Shown here piece by piece: positions 26,951 to 35,025 of a stretch of DNA of 64,000 nucleotides. Made by a program: the position numbers and the translations under genes. Every line of letters starts with the position of its first letter. The stretch's first letter is position 1. The notes under the pieces were generated by a model, which did no database searches, had not been told where the DNA came from, and worked only from the letters and a program-made list of their open reading frames with translations. The DNA is taken from the NCBI GenBank assembly GCA_963808165.1, contig CAWEET010000021.1, positions 434,001 through 498,000 of the forward strand, given 5' to 3'. The DNA comes from Thiosocius sp963808165. GTDB taxonomy: Bacteria; Pseudomonadota; Gammaproteobacteria; Chromatiales; Chromatiaceae.

Positions 26951-28339
26951 ATGGACTTTCAGCCCGTTGTCCTTTGGACGGACGCACTGGTCTACCTGTT
27001 GTTGATCCTTACCGCGGTAACGGTCTGGCATACGCGGCGACATCCACACCTGATGGCCCCCTGGCGGCGGGTCGCAGGGAGCCGCACCGGGCAGGCGGCG
27101 ATGATTGTGCTGCTGTTCTATGTCGTCATCGGCCTGCTCGATACCTTGCATTTCCATCCACGAACCGGGACCGACGAGCAGGGCAGGGCGGCCTATTCGA
27201 CCGAGGTGCTCAGCCTGTTCGATGTGATTGCCGGACCGTTGCGCACGCAGCGCGAGAAGACCTATTCGGCGCCGTTCGCAAACCATTTGTTCAGCAAGGA
27301 GACCATCCAGCAGGATGATGGCAGCACCAGGCGCGATTATCCACGACTGCTGCACGGCGGTGCCCACCTGGACGCCGACGGGCACGGCAAGCTGGTGGAT
27401 ATCATGGTGAAGGGTCTGATCGGGGCGCTCAAGGGTGCTCTGGCCTGGGCCCTGCTTGTGTTGATCCTGTGCCGGTTCGATCCTTTGCGCCTGCGCCGCT
27501 TGCTGGGCGGCGGTCTCGAGAACCCCTGGCATGTCGGGGCCTGGACGGCGCTGGCGGTCGTTACGCTGTTCGGTGCGCTTTGGGAGCTTGCCGGCTATTA
27601 CCACGTGCTTGGGACCGACAAGGTCGGAGAGGACGTATTCTTCCAGTCGCTCAAGAGTATTCGTACCGGCCTGATCATCGGTACCCTCACGACGCTGGTG
27701 ATGCTGCCGGCGGCAATCTTGCTCGGCATCATGGCCGGCTATTTTCGTGGCTGGGTCGATGACGTGATTCAGTATCTCTACACCACGCTGAACTCGATTC
27801 CAGGCGTGTTGTTGATTGCTGCAGCGGTGCTGATGATGCAGATTTACATGAGCAACCATGCCGATGAGTTCAACAGCCTGACCGAGCGTGCGGACCTCCG
27901 ACTGTTGTTCCTGTGCCTGATACTGGGCGTCACCAGTTGGACCTCGCTGTGCCGCCTGCTGCGTGGCGAGGCCTTGAAACTGCGCGAACTCGAGTACGTG
28001 CTGGCGGCGCGGGCCTTCGGCGTCGGCCACTTCCGTATCCTGCTGCGCCATGTCCTGCCAAACGTCATGCACATCGTGCTGATCACCATCGTGCTGGACT
28101 TCAGTGGCCTGGTATTGGCCGAGGCGGTGCTTTCTTATATCAGCATAGGCGTCGATCCGGCGACCAACAGCTGGGGCAATATGATCAACGGCGCACGCCT
28201 CGAGCTTGCCCGTGAGCCGGTCGTCTGGTGGTCGCTGCTGGCGGCATTCGGTTTTATGTTCACACTGGTCCTGGCCGCCAACCTGTTTTCGGACGCCGTA
28301 CGTGATGCCTTCGATCCACGCCTGAGACAGCAACGATGA
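26951..28339 (+). CDS. ABC transporter permease, OppC/DppC type, with enlarged N-terminal region
   Basis: A 462-residue inner-membrane permease, well above the roughly 300 residues usual for OppC. The N-terminus has two transmembrane helices (about 9-28 and 50-72), then a roughly 85-residue mostly periplasmic insertion containing HPRTGTDEQG and HGGAHLDADGHGK before the canonical permease core. The EAA motif reads LREYVLAARAFGVGHFRILLRHVLPN in outline. It ends FDPRLRQQR and overlaps the ATPase gene by 4 bases (ATGA). It now starts 4 bases after a MITE-like element, which supplies its ribosome-binding region. Confidence 0.9.
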   Translation: MDFQPVVLWTDALVYLLLILTAVTVWHTRRHPHLMAPWRRVAGSRTGQAAMIVLLFYVVIGLLDTLHFHPRTGTDEQGRAAYSTEVLSLFDVIAGPLRTQREKTYSAPFANHLFSKETIQQDDGSTRRDYPRLLHGGAHLDADGHGKLVDIMVKGLIGALKGALAWALLVLILCRFDPLRLRRLLGGGLENPWHVGAWTALAVVTLFGALWELAGYYHVLGTDKVGEDVFFQSLKSIRTGLIIGTLTTLVMLPAAILLGIMAGYFRGWVDDVIQYLYTTLNSIPGVLLIAAAVLMMQIYMSNHADEFNSLTERADLRLLFLCLILGVTSWTSLCRLLRGEALKLRELEYVLAARAFGVGHFRILLRHVLPNVMHIVLITIVLDFSGLVLAEAVLSYISIGVDPATNSWGNMINGARLELAREPVVWWSLLAAFGFMFTLVLAANLFSDAVRDAFDPRLRQQR

Positions 28340-30420
28340 GTCTGATCGAAAATGCGATGAGGAAACATGCCGGCCATGCCGACCCGCTGCTGACCCTGGA
28401 GAGTCTGTCGACCCATTTGGGCAGCGAGACACAGCCGGTGCGTGCGGTGGACGATGTCAGTCTGCGCATCCATCGTGGCGAGACCTTCGTGCTGCTCGGT
28501 GAGTCGGGCTGCGGAAAGTCGATGATCGCCTTGTCGATCATGCGCCTGTTGCCGCATTCGGGGAGGATCGTTGCGGGTGACATCCGGCTGGACGGCCAGT
28601 CGCTGCGCGCCTTGTCCGAGGCCGAGATGCGCGCCGAACGCGGCGGCCGGGTCGGTATGATATTCCAGGAACCGATGACCTCGCTGAACCCGGTGATGAC
28701 GGTCGGAGAGCAGGTCGCAGAGGCGGTACGCCTGCATGATGCGGAAAATCGTGGCGGGGTGGATGCGCGGGTCGTGGAACTGTTCAGGGCCGTGGGTATA
28801 CCGGACCCGGCGCGTCGTGTGCACGAATACCCTCATCAGCTGTCTGGTGGGATGAAACAGCGCGTGATGATCGCGATGGCGCTGGCCGGTCGTCCGGAAT
28901 TGCTCGTTGCCGACGAGCCGACGACGGCGCTCGACGTTACGATCCAGGCCCAGGTGCTCGACCTGCTGAAGGAGCTACAGCGCGAGACAGGGATGGCAAT
29001 ACTGTTGATCACGCACGATTTGGGGGTCGTCGCTGAAATGGCCGACCGCGTCGGCGTGATGTATGCGGGCCAGTTGATGGAAGTGAACGACGTCGAGGCC
29101 TTCTTCGCGAATCCACAGCACCCTTACAGCCGCAAGCTGTTCCGCTCGGTGCCGAAGGCCGAGAAGCGCGACCAGGGACTGGACGTGATACCGGGCATCG
29201 TGCCGACCCTTGATCAGGCCTTCGATCATTGTCGCTTCGCCGACCGCTGCGAGCTGGCCCACGACGCCTGTCGTGAGAGTCTGCCGCCATGGCACGGCAC
29301 GGCGGAGAACGGCTATCGATGCCATCTCGGTCCCGATGAGGCGAAAAACCTGCGCGCCTCGGTACTGACCGCGAAGCCGGATGCGCTCGCGGCCGGCGAA
29401 CAATTGCTGGATGTGCGCGGTCTGAAGGTGCACTTTCCGATTCACAAGGGGGTGTTGCGGCGCGTGACGGGGCACGTCAAGGCGGTCGACGGTGTCGAGC
29501 TGGCGATCCCGAGCGGGAGGACCGTTGCGCTGGTCGGTGAATCCGGCTGCGGCAAGACCACCGTGGGCCACGCCATCCTGCAGTTGATCCGGCCGACCGA
29601 CGGCCAGATCCTTTTTCGCGGGGTCGACCTGGCCGGTGTGCGCGGTGCCGAGCTGCGCCGCTTGCGTCGCGAGTTCCAGATCATATTCCAGGATCCGGCT
29701 TCCTCGATGAATCCGCGCATGCTGGTCGAGGACATCATCGCCGAGGGTCTGATGGCACAAGGTGTCGGCGGAAATCGTGCGCAACGGCGCGAGACCGTGG
29801 AGCAGCTGCTCCAGCAGGTCGGAATGCAGCCGGGCGCGGCCGATCGCTATCCGCATGAGTTCTCCGGCGGTCAGCGGCAGCGCATCGCCATTGCCCGCGC
29901 ACTGGCCCTGAGGCCGCGCCTGATCGTCTGTGACGAGCCGACCAGCGCGCTGGATGTGTCGGTGCAGGCTCAGGTACTCAACCTGCTCAAGGAGCTGCAG
30001 AATGAGCTGGGCTTGTCCTATCTGTTCATTACACACAACATCTCGGTAGTGGCCTACCTGGCGCATGAAGTGGCGGTGATGTATCTGGGCCGCATCGTCG
30101 AGTACGGTGCAGTCGGGCGGGTTTTGCGCAATCCCTTGCACCCCTACACCGGCGCACTGCTGAGCGCGGTTCCGGTGGCCGATCCGGGGCATCAGCGCGA
30201 GGTGATCGAGCTGCAGGGCGATATGCCTTCCCCGATCGATCCGCCGTCAGGCTGTTACTTCCATCCACGCTGTCCGCAGGCGATGCCGGTCTGCCGCGAG
30301 CGTTATCCGCAAACCGTCGAGGTTGGGTCCGGCGGGCGTGTGGCATGCTGGTTGATGGTGCCCGAGGCCGAGCGCCCGACGACCGACCAATCCCTGGCGA
30401 TCGGCCATGCAGCTAGTTGA
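28336..30420 (+). CDS. Fused double ATP-binding protein of peptide ABC transporter (DppD-DppF/YejF type)
   Basis: 694 residues containing two complete nucleotide-binding domains. Domain 1 has GESGCGKS, signature LSGGMKQRV and VADEPTTALD, followed by an OppD-type C-terminal Cys region (CRFADRCELAHDAC). Domain 2 (from about residue 355) has GESGCGKTT, FSGGQRQRI, CDEPTSALD and a second Cys region (CYFHPRCPQAMPVC). Both domains look catalytically intact. Fusion of both ATPases is as in YejF-type importers. It ends the operon; a repeat-rich gap follows. Confidence 0.93.
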   Translation: MSLIENAMRKHAGHADPLLTLESLSTHLGSETQPVRAVDDVSLRIHRGETFVLLGESGCGKSMIALSIMRLLPHSGRIVAGDIRLDGQSLRALSEAEMRAERGGRVGMIFQEPMTSLNPVMTVGEQVAEAVRLHDAENRGGVDARVVELFRAVGIPDPARRVHEYPHQLSGGMKQRVMIAMALAGRPELLVADEPTTALDVTIQAQVLDLLKELQRETGMAILLITHDLGVVAEMADRVGVMYAGQLMEVNDVEAFFANPQHPYSRKLFRSVPKAEKRDQGLDVIPGIVPTLDQAFDHCRFADRCELAHDACRESLPPWHGTAENGYRCHLGPDEAKNLRASVLTAKPDALAAGEQLLDVRGLKVHFPIHKGVLRRVTGHVKAVDGVELAIPSGRTVALVGESGCGKTTVGHAILQLIRPTDGQILFRGVDLAGVRGAELRRLRREFQIIFQDPASSMNPRMLVEDIIAEGLMAQGVGGNRAQRRETVEQLLQQVGMQPGAADRYPHEFSGGQRQRIAIARALALRPRLIVCDEPTSALDVSVQAQVLNLLKELQNELGLSYLFITHNISVVAYLAHEVAVMYLGRIVEYGAVGRVLRNPLHPYTGALLSAVPVADPGHQREVIELQGDMPSPIDPPSGCYFHPRCPQAMPVCRERYPQTVEVGSGGRVACWLMVPEAERPTTDQSLAIGHAAS

Positions 30421-30491
30421 CCGGTGCCGGTCGAGTGAGCAGCGCCCTGGCGTGTTCGCCGCGCGGCCCACTGGGGAAGGTCGGAGTCGAG

Positions 30492-30517
30492 CCTTAAGGG
30501 GAATGGCGCTGACTTAG
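30492..30517 (-). repeat. CCTTAAGG-ended inverted repeat, left arm
   Basis: Read on the reverse strand, these 26 bases match 30914-30940 at 21 of 25 aligned positions (shared blocks TAAGT, GCCATT, CCTTAAGG). The last bases overlap the start of MITE-like copy 2, which appears to have inserted here. Confidence 0.6.
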
Positions 30518-30784
30518 GGCCTGTTAACACTAATCCGGAGCGTGTCGCCGGAGGCCATTTTTTCGCAGATCAAGGCGTAACGAGCGCTGTGTAGCAGGCT
30601 ACATAAGCGAGGTGCAACGCAGAGCTGTGGAAAAATGGCCCCGTCCCTTCGGGTTGCGCCCCAGAATGGGCCACTCGGTGTTACTCGTCGTTCATTTGGA
30701 ATGACCAAACTTCACTCCTCGCGCCTTGATTGGCCCATTTTGGGGCAGCAACGACGCGATCCGGATTAGTGTTAACAGGCCCTA
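30515..30784. mobile_element. MITE-like element, copy 2
   Basis: 270 bp, the same family as 26676-26946. The terminal inverted repeat is perfect for 25 bp, beginning TAGGGCCTGTTAACAC and continuing TAATCCGGA. Internal arms at 30658-30673 and 30731-30746 pair over 15 of 16 positions. A shorter TGTAGC-AG-GCTACA hairpin corresponds to TGTACC-TGC-GGTACA in copy 1, so pairing is kept while bases change. TA borders both ends. Confidence 0.85.
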
Positions 30785-30830
30785 GGAGCGCAAGCTACAA
30801 GTTGGCCTGATGATTCCGATCATTTCTTCC

Positions 30831-30892
30831 GGAAAACGCCGTGAATACGTCCCTGTAGGCTCGACGGCGGCGTCCGTGCCGCCAACGTTTTC
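30831..30892 (+). repeat. Dispersed structured repeat, copy A
   Basis: An outer arm pair (GAAAACG at 30832-30838 with CGTTTTC at 30886-30892) encloses a 28-base conserved core at 30836-30863 and a GGCGGC-GTCCGT-GCCGCC hairpin (30866-30883). The core matches the reverse complement of 49424-49451 at 26 of 28 positions. Confidence 0.65.
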
Positions 30893-30913
30893 TCCAGAAA
30901 CGACCGAAATCAG

Positions 30914-30940
30914 CTTAAGTAAGTGCCATTAGCCTTAAGG
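30914..30940 (+). repeat. CCTTAAGG-ended inverted repeat, right arm
   Basis: Partner of 30492-30517 in opposite orientation, with CCTTAAGG at the outer end in both. Without the inserted MITE-like copy the two ends would bound an element of about 180 bp. Confidence 0.6.
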
Positions 30941-31029
30941 GGGGGTGATGGCTTCCCGCGGATCGAACGTGCGGGCGGGGGCCGAAGCGCCAAAGTCAGT
31001 GCCACTGTCTGCAACCAGGCAGCCGCCCT

Positions 31030-32415
31030 TCATGCGTCCGGATCGATGAAGACGGTCAGCCGCTCCCCGGGGCGGATGTAGCGGCCGACGCGATTCCAGC
31101 GTTTCAGATCGGCGATGGTTACCTGGAAACGTCGGGCGATGGTGTACAGAGAGTCGCCTTTGCGCACGCGATAATACAGACGCTGCCGGGCAAGCTCATT
31201 TGATTTGCTTGCCTCTGCGACAACGGAGTCGGACAGGGGTACCAGCAGTTCCTCGCCGGCGCGGATGCGCGAATCCTGAAGCCCGTTGGACTGGCGGATC
31301 GCCTGCACGGTAACGCCGTAGCGCCGCGCGATACGGCTCAGGCTCTCACCGGGTTGTATCCGATGCCGCACCAGGCGCAGACGTTCGTCGTCCGGCAATG
31401 ATGCGGCGGCAAATTCGAAACGGTATACCCGGTCAACCGGAAGCAGCAGCTCGTGCGGTCCGTCCGGCCGACTGGTCCAGCGTTTGTGGCCGGCGTTCAG
31501 CACGAGTAGGTCCTCGACCGGTATGCCGGCCAGCTCGGCGGCGACATTGAGATCGATCTGCCCGGCCGTGAATGCCGGCGCAAAGTACGGGCGGTCCTCG
31601 ATCTTGGGCAGCTCGAGGCCGTATTTTTCCGGATCGTCGACGACCATCGCCAGTGCCAGCAGCCGCGGGACGTAGCGGTCGGTCTCACCCGGCAGGTCGA
31701 GGGACCAGAAATCGGTCGGTTCGCCGCGTCGGCGCGCCTTGCGGATCGCGTTGCCGACTTTACGGGCACCGGCGTTGTAGGCCGCCAAGGTGTGCAGCCA
31801 ATCGCCGGAAAATCGCCCGTTGAGCTTCTCGAGATAGGCGATGGCAGCGTCCGTGGCCGGGCGCACGGAACGCCGTTTGTCGAACCACCAGTTCTGTTCC
31901 AGGCCCATCATCCGCCCGGTCGCCGGCATGAACTGCCACAGGCCCGCGGCGCCATCGGGCGAGTACACGTGTGGCTTGAACCCACTCTCCACTGCCGGCA
32001 GCAGTGCCAGCTCGGTCGGCAGGCCGGCGGCCTCGACCTCGTTGAGGATATGGTGCAGGTAGGGTTCGGCCCGCATCATCAGGGCGACGAACGCCTTGGG
32101 CACCTGGCGCAGCCGGCGAATCTCTTTGTCGATCCGGGGGTGCGAGATGTCGCCGAGGCGGAAGCCGCGGCGCAGTCGAGACCAGATCGCGTCGTCCTCC
32201 GAGAGCGGTTTGATGATCGTGACATCGGTCTGCCCGACGTCAGCTTCCGCTGCGGCCGGCGATACAGTGCCCATCGTGTCGACGCCGGATGGCGACTCCT
32301 GCCTGGTTTCCCGGCCGAGGCAGCCGGCCAGCGTGAGCCCGATCAGCAGCAACAGCGCCATCCGGGGCAGTCGCCAACGTTGCCGGCGCCGCACGCTTTG
32401 TTCAGAATCAGACAT
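31030..32415 (-). CDS. mltD: Membrane-bound lytic murein transglycosylase D with two LysM domains
   Basis: A 461-residue lipoprotein with lipobox LTLAGC (Cys32). It has an SLT catalytic domain (catalytic Glu in PAVESGFKP, then GAAGLWQFMPATG and TLAAYNAGARKVGNAI). Two C-terminal LysM peptidoglycan-binding repeats follow (HRIQPGESLSRIARRYGV and YRVRKGDSLYTIARRF). It cleaves glycan strands to 1,6-anhydromuropeptides at the periplasmic face. The ATG at 32415 has GGAAG upstream; longer in-frame starts lack a ribosome-binding site. It is divergent from the methyltransferase gene. Confidence 0.93.
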   Translation of the reverse strand: MSDSEQSVRRRQRWRLPRMALLLLIGLTLAGCLGRETRQESPSGVDTMGTVSPAAAEADVGQTDVTIIKPLSEDDAIWSRLRRGFRLGDISHPRIDKEIRRLRQVPKAFVALMMRAEPYLHHILNEVEAAGLPTELALLPAVESGFKPHVYSPDGAAGLWQFMPATGRMMGLEQNWWFDKRRSVRPATDAAIAYLEKLNGRFSGDWLHTLAAYNAGARKVGNAIRKARRRGEPTDFWSLDLPGETDRYVPRLLALAMVVDDPEKYGLELPKIEDRPYFAPAFTAGQIDLNVAAELAGIPVEDLLVLNAGHKRWTSRPDGPHELLLPVDRVYRFEFAAASLPDDERLRLVRHRIQPGESLSRIARRYGVTVQAIRQSNGLQDSRIRAGEELLVPLSDSVVAEASKSNELARQRLYYRVRKGDSLYTIARRFQVTIADLKRWNRVGRYIRPGERLTVFIDPDA

Positions 32416-32484
32416 ATCTTCCGCCGCAGTCATGGCGGGACAATATACGAGATGCATTCCGGAGCTTCCAGCCGCGACGCCAAG

Positions 32485-33249
32485 ATGTCTCAATTCAGAT
32501 CCTGCGCATCAGAGAATAATGAGCTGAGCCAATCGCTTGTGAAATGGTATGCCGACCAGCCCGGGGGCCGTGTCGCGGCCCAGGAGCGTGCGACGCTGGC
32601 CGCGATATCCGACGACCTGTTCGGCTACCAGTTGCTGCAGCTCGGTGAACTCGGCGAGGATATGGCCTACCTCGACGGTTGTCCGATCCGCCGCAAGACC
32701 CTGGTGACGCATCGTATCGATGCCGCGGAATCGAGCAGCCTGGTCGCCGATGTCGCCCGCCTGCCGATTGCATCCGATAGCGTCGATGCGCTGATCATGG
32801 TGCATACGCTGGATTTTTCGTCCGATCCGCACCAGGTGCTGCGCGAGGCCGAGCGGGTTCTGATTGCCGGGGGGCGTGTGATCGTGATCGGTTTCAATCC
32901 CTACAGTCTGTGGGGACTCTGGCGGCTGTTCGGTCGCTGGCGTGGGTCCGTTCCGTGGTGCGGTCAATTTCTTTCCTATCCGAGGCTGAACGACTGGCTC
33001 ACGCTGCTGGGATTCGGCATCGAAGGTATCGATGTCATGGAGTTTCGCCCGCCGACTCGCAGCAGCGCTCATCTGGACGCGCTGGAACGGTTCGGGCGGC
33101 GGGTATGCCCTATGCTCGCCGGAGTCTATGTCGTGCGTGCGGTGAAACGCGTGTCGCGCGTCACCCCGGTTCGGCAGCATTGGTCCAGGCTGCGCGTCAT
33201 CGGACCACGCGCCATCGGGCCCACAGCACGCGAGTTGAAAGATGTCTGA
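32485..33249 (+). CDS. SAM-dependent methyltransferase (YafS-like)
   Basis: 254 residues, class I methyltransferase of the Methyltransf_11 type. An acidic motif VADVARLPIASDSVDALIMVHTLDF and post-motif FGEAERVLIAGGRVIVIGFNP-like segment (actual REAERVLIAGG) are visible, with NPYSLWGLWRLF following. The classical GxGxG motif is degenerate (LQLGELGEDM). Position between mltD and rnhA, overlapping rnhA by 8 bases, matches E. coli yafS. The substrate is unknown. The start at 32485 is tentative; ATG 32452 is an alternative and neither has a strong ribosome-binding site. Confidence 0.82.
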   Translation: MSQFRSCASENNELSQSLVKWYADQPGGRVAAQERATLAAISDDLFGYQLLQLGELGEDMAYLDGCPIRRKTLVTHRIDAAESSSLVADVARLPIASDSVDALIMVHTLDFSSDPHQVLREAERVLIAGGRVIVIGFNPYSLWGLWRLFGRWRGSVPWCGQFLSYPRLNDWLTLLGFGIEGIDVMEFRPPTRSSAHLDALERFGRRVCPMLAGVYVVRAVKRVSRVTPVRQHWSRLRVIGPRAIGPTARELKDV

Positions 33250-33697
33250 GCAAATCGAACTGTTCACCGATGGCGCCTGCAAGGGTAACCCTGGCCCTGG
33301 CGGATGGGGTGCGCTGCTGCGTTTCAAAGACACCGAGAAAGAACTCTATGGCGGTGAAGCGGCGACCACCAACAACCGGATGGAGTTGATGGCGGTCATC
33401 AAGGGTCTGCAGGCGTTGAGCCGGCCCTGCGCAGTCGCGGTGACGACCGACTCGGTGTATGTGAAGAACGGTATCACGCAGTGGATCCACAACTGGAAGC
33501 GCAATGGCTGGCGGACCGCGGCGAAGAAGCCGGTAAAGAACGAAGATCTGTGGCGCCTGCTGGACGAGACGGTGGCGCGCCACGAGGTGAGTTGGCATTG
33601 GGTGAAGGGCCATGCCGGCCACCCGGAGAATGAGCGGGCCGACGCGTTGGCCAACCGCGGGATTGCCGATCTCGGCGGACCGCAGCCCGGCGTGTAG
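33242..33697 (+). CDS. rnhA: Ribonuclease HI
   Basis: 151 residues, the usual RNase HI length. The catalytic carboxylates are visible: Asp in LFTDGACKGNPGPGG, Glu in NNRMELMAVIKGL, Asp in VTTDSVYV and Asp in NERADALANRG. The basic protrusion WIHNWKRNGWRTAAKKPVKN binds the hybrid. It degrades RNA in RNA-DNA duplexes. It is translationally coupled to the upstream methyltransferase and followed by dnaQ, the standard rnhA-dnaQ pairing. Confidence 0.97.
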   Translation: MSEQIELFTDGACKGNPGPGGWGALLRFKDTEKELYGGEAATTNNRMELMAVIKGLQALSRPCAVAVTTDSVYVKNGITQWIHNWKRNGWRTAAKKPVKNEDLWRLLDETVARHEVSWHWVKGHAGHPENERADALANRGIADLGGPQPGV

Positions 33698-33776
33698 CCA
33701 TCTTCGCTGCGTGGAACGCGGCCACTGCAGCGCGGCTGGTTCGAGTGAGTGTCATTGGGTTTGGGCAGAGGATTTC

Positions 33777-34490
33777 GTGAGACAGATCGTACTGGATACC
33801 GAGACGACCGGCCTGGAGCCGGAACAGGGGCATCGCATCATCGAGGTCGGCTGCGTCGAACTGCTGGAACGGCGACTGACCGGGAATAATTTCCATGTCT
33901 TCCTGCAACCTGACCGCGAGATCGATGCGGCCGCGATCGAGGTCCACGGCATCACCAACGAGTTCCTCGCCGACAAGCCGCGGTTTGCCGATGTGGCCGC
34001 TGATCTTCTTGCGTACGTCGAGGGAGCGGAGCTGGTCATCCACAACGCGCCGTTCGATGTCGGGTTTCTCGATGCCGAGCTGAGCAGGTTGCAGGGACTG
34101 GGGACAGTCGCGGAGCATTGCTCTGTGCTCGATACGCTGGTGTTGGCGCGCAGAAAACACCCGGGCCAGAGGAACAGCCTGGATGCGCTTTGCGGTCGCT
34201 ATGATGTCGACAACAGTCGGCGCGACAAGCATGGCGCCTTGCTGGATGCGGAAATACTCGCGGACGTGTATCTCGCCATGACCGGCGGGCAGACGCTCCT
34301 GTCGCTCGAGTCGGACGGCGGTCCGACGGATGCACAGGGGGGCGGGGCGGGACTTCGCCGGGTCGATCGAGATGGGCTCAATCTGCTCGTCATGGCGGCG
34401 GATGGCGAAGAACTCGCGGCCCACGAGGAACGCCTTCGGGCGATCGACAAGACTTGCGGTGGCGAGGCGGTCTGGCGGCGTCTGCAGTGA
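33777..34490 (+). CDS. dnaQ: DNA polymerase III epsilon subunit (3'-5' proofreading exonuclease)
   Basis: 237 residues from a GTG at 33777 with AGAGGA just upstream. DEDDh exonuclease residues are present: Asp7 and Glu9 (VLDTETTGL), Asp in HNAPFDVGFLD, and the His/Asp pair in RRDKHGALLDAEILADVY. The C-terminal region that binds the alpha subunit is present. It proofreads during replication. It is convergent with ccoH (22-base gap). Confidence 0.95.
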   Translation: MRQIVLDTETTGLEPEQGHRIIEVGCVELLERRLTGNNFHVFLQPDREIDAAAIEVHGITNEFLADKPRFADVAADLLAYVEGAELVIHNAPFDVGFLDAELSRLQGLGTVAEHCSVLDTLVLARRKHPGQRNSLDALCGRYDVDNSRRDKHGALLDAEILADVYLAMTGGQTLLSLESDGGPTDAQGGGAGLRRVDRDGLNLLVMAADGEELAAHEERLRAIDKTCGGEAVWRRLQ

Positions 34491-34512
34491 CGCTCCCTGT
34501 GGACTGGCTGCG

Positions 34513-35013
34513 CTAGTCGAGTCGCGTCGACGGGCTGTCGGGCATTGCGAGCCGACCCTCGATGCGCCAGGACTTGTCGGATGGGTAAAGCTGAAGCTTC
34601 CATCGGGCCGGCCCGAGTGGGTCCAGGCGGCCGGTATAACTCGCGGGGTCCAGCGGGGTCAGCTGAACCGATTGATCCCGATTGGGCAGCGTCGGATGCG
34701 TCACCTTCAACGTCAACAGACCGGTTTGTGCGGGTGGCGGTGTGTCGAGCCTGATGGTGACTGCACCGGTTTCGGTGTCGTAGTCGACGCCAGCCGTAAG
34801 GCCCAGGGATTTGGCCCGTGCCGAGCTATCGGCATTTTTGTGAATCGCCAGGCCTTCCTTGTAATAGTCGTCACTGACCAGGCCGTCATTCGTGCTGATC
34901 GCTATATTGATCGTCACGATCGATGCGATGACGACGCTCAACGGCAGACTGATCAGAAACCACGGCCAAAACTGCTTGTACCAGGGGACGGTGTCTTCGC
35001 GGGGTGGTCTCAT
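34513..35013 (-). CDS. ccoH: FixH/CcoH family protein (cbb3 oxidase assembly)
   Basis: A 166-residue protein with one N-terminal transmembrane helix (WFLISLPLSVVIASIVTINIAI, about 17-38) and a periplasmic beta-rich domain. The conserved FixH stretch VSDDYYKEGLAIHKN follows the helix. It is needed for cbb3 oxidase maturation or stability. It lies 12 bases after ccoG. The copper ATPase gene ccoI (fixI) and ccoS that often follow are not here; the operon ends at a convergent dnaQ. Confidence 0.92.
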   Translation of the reverse strand: MRPPREDTVPWYKQFWPWFLISLPLSVVIASIVTINIAISTNDGLVSDDYYKEGLAIHKNADSSARAKSLGLTAGVDYDTETGAVTIRLDTPPPAQTGLLTLKVTHPTLPNRDQSVQLTPLDPASYTGRLDPLGPARWKLQLYPSDKSWRIEGRLAMPDSPSTRLD

Positions 35014-35025
35014 GACTTATGTGGC

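Larger units (their letters stand above)
30421..31029. other. Gene-free, repeat-rich 609-bp gap
   Basis: No credible gene is seen on either strand between the ABC ATPase and mltD (convergent). The gap holds one MITE-like copy (30515-30784), an inverted pair of CCTTAAGG-ended repeats (30492-30517 and 30914-30940), a structured dispersed repeat (30831-30892), and a 13-base fragment, AAAGTCAGTGCCA (30992-31004), resembling part of the CCTTAAGG repeat. It looks like a landing zone for non-coding mobile sequences. Confidence 0.8.

Noticed and set aside
26864..28432. A 522-codon open frame opposite the OppC-type permease
   Set aside because: Gln/His/Arg-rich shadow of a certain permease gene, with no ribosome-binding site or motif.
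30514..30708. Small reverse-strand open frame inside MITE-like copy 2
   Set aside because: It is not conserved in copy 1 and lies across paired hairpin arms; the element is non-coding.
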